Below, piece after piece: positions 6,166 through 6,538 of a stretch of 6,538 nt of DNA. Within the stretch, counting starts at the first letter, position 1. Each line of letters starts with the position of its first letter. Position numbers and translations under genes: made by a program. Under the pieces are notes generated by a model, which ran no database searches, had not been told where the DNA came from, and saw nothing but the letters and a program-made list of their open reading frames with translations. Source of the stretch: Gammaproteobacteria bacterium (GTDB lineage Bacteria > Pseudomonadota > Gammaproteobacteria > Enterobacterales > Alteromonadaceae); the NCBI GenBank assembly GCA_027484495.1, contig JAIXSW010000071.1, forward strand, positions 1-6,538, given 5' to 3'.

Positions 6166-6538
6166 GTGAAAACTTCCCAACCAGGCCGTAACCAGACACT
6201 GATCACGCTGTTTGTACAGCAATTGGCGCGGATGAGTCAGATGCAGCAGTTGATGTCTGTGCAGTTGCAACAGCTGCAAACAAAGCAACCGAAGCGCCAG
6301 GCGACTGCGGTTGCGCAGCCGTCCGTGTGTCAGAGCCAAGCTTTGGCAGCGTCAGATCATGGCGCAGCGATGTCGCTACCGGCTGTAGCAGCGCAGCCCG
6401 AATGGCTGCCGATGACGTCGGCACAACGGCGCTTGTATCTGCTGTGTCAGCAACCGGATGCTGAATTGTCTTACCACATCACATCGCTGACCGAACTGCA
6501 GGGGCCGCTTGGCTTAGCAAAACTGCAGCAAACGATGC
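6166..6538 (+). CDS. Nonribosomal peptide synthetase, N-terminal fragment (start of a condensation domain)
   Basis: 124 codons are visible from a GTG start to the right edge with no stop. Three parts can be seen. Residues about 11-41 are a Gln/Met/Leu-rich helix with a near-perfect heptad pattern (I13, F16, L20, M23, Q27, M30, L34, L37), predicting a coiled coil. Residues about 42-77 are an Ala/Gln-rich flexible linker. From about 79 a condensation domain begins: WLPMTSAQRRLYLL matches the C1 core motif (SxAQxR[LM][WY]xL), followed by ELSYHITSLTELQGPL, which matches the usual 'YNI....L.GPL' strand. Condensation domains form the peptide bond between carrier-bound acyl or peptidyl groups. The catalytic HHxxxDG lies outside the window, so neither activity nor subtype (starter, LCL, DCL) can be judged. 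The Gln-rich helix resembles linkers or docking helices in PKS/NRPS hybrids. It is very likely co-transcribed with the MATE gene. Confidence 0.88.
   Translation, partial: MKTSQPGRNQTLITLFVQQLARMSQMQQLMSVQLQQLQTKQPKRQATAVAQPSVCQSQALAASDHGAAMSLPAVAAQPEWLPMTSAQRRLYLLCQQPDAELSYHITSLTELQGPLGLAKLQQTM

Noticed and set aside
6162..6191. Nine-codon open frame (ATG 6162) overlapping the NRPS start, as a possible leader peptide
   Set aside because: Its ATG is only 2 bases from the AAGGAG, and the frame has no attenuator-like repeat of codons or following hairpin. The GTG at 6166 explains the ribosome site.
5908..6339. 143-codon minus-strand open frame across the MATE 3' end and NRPS 5' end
   Set aside because: It lies antisense to two well-supported genes, has no recognisable motif, and its composition is what the reverse strand of the Gln/Leu-rich NRPS start would give.

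Overview
The window looks like chromosomal DNA from a Gram-negative bacterium, most likely a gammaproteobacterium of moderately high GC. Supporting signs are an outer-membrane beta-barrel protein ending in an aromatic residue, a LolA-like periplasmic protein, strong AGGAG-type ribosome binding sites and dense, tightly packed genes. A Rheinheimera-like genus is only a guess from overall feel.

Left part (1-4370, minus strand): one compact operon reading right to left. In transcription order it encodes an ABC ATPase of the LolD/MacB type, an FtsX/MacB-type permease that overlaps it by 4 bases, a LolA-like periplasmic 'outer-membrane lipoprotein-sorting' protein, a predicted outer-membrane beta-barrel protein, and the N-terminal membrane segment of a probable LytS-type sensor histidine kinase cut by the window edge. 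Together they cover cytoplasm, inner membrane, periplasm and outer membrane, with a sensor at the end. I infer a trans-envelope lipid, lipoprotein or lipopeptide export route controlled by its own two-component system. The substrate cannot be read from the sequence.

Middle (4371-4654): a 284-base divergent intergenic region without a convincing gene. It carries a 22-base-spaced direct repeat (TTCATCA) resembling LytTR-type response-regulator sites, and several copies of GGCGT.

Right part (4655-6538, plus strand): a MATE-family exporter, followed 32 bases later by the start of a nonribosomal peptide synthetase (NRPS). The NRPS opens with a Gln-rich coiled-coil segment and an Ala/Gln-rich linker leading into a condensation domain, of which only the first ~45 residues are in the window. 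This is the left edge of a natural-product cluster, with the MATE protein as the likely exporter of the product. The divergent ABC/LolA-like/barrel operon may be a second export or self-protection system for the same product, or may simply mark the cluster border.
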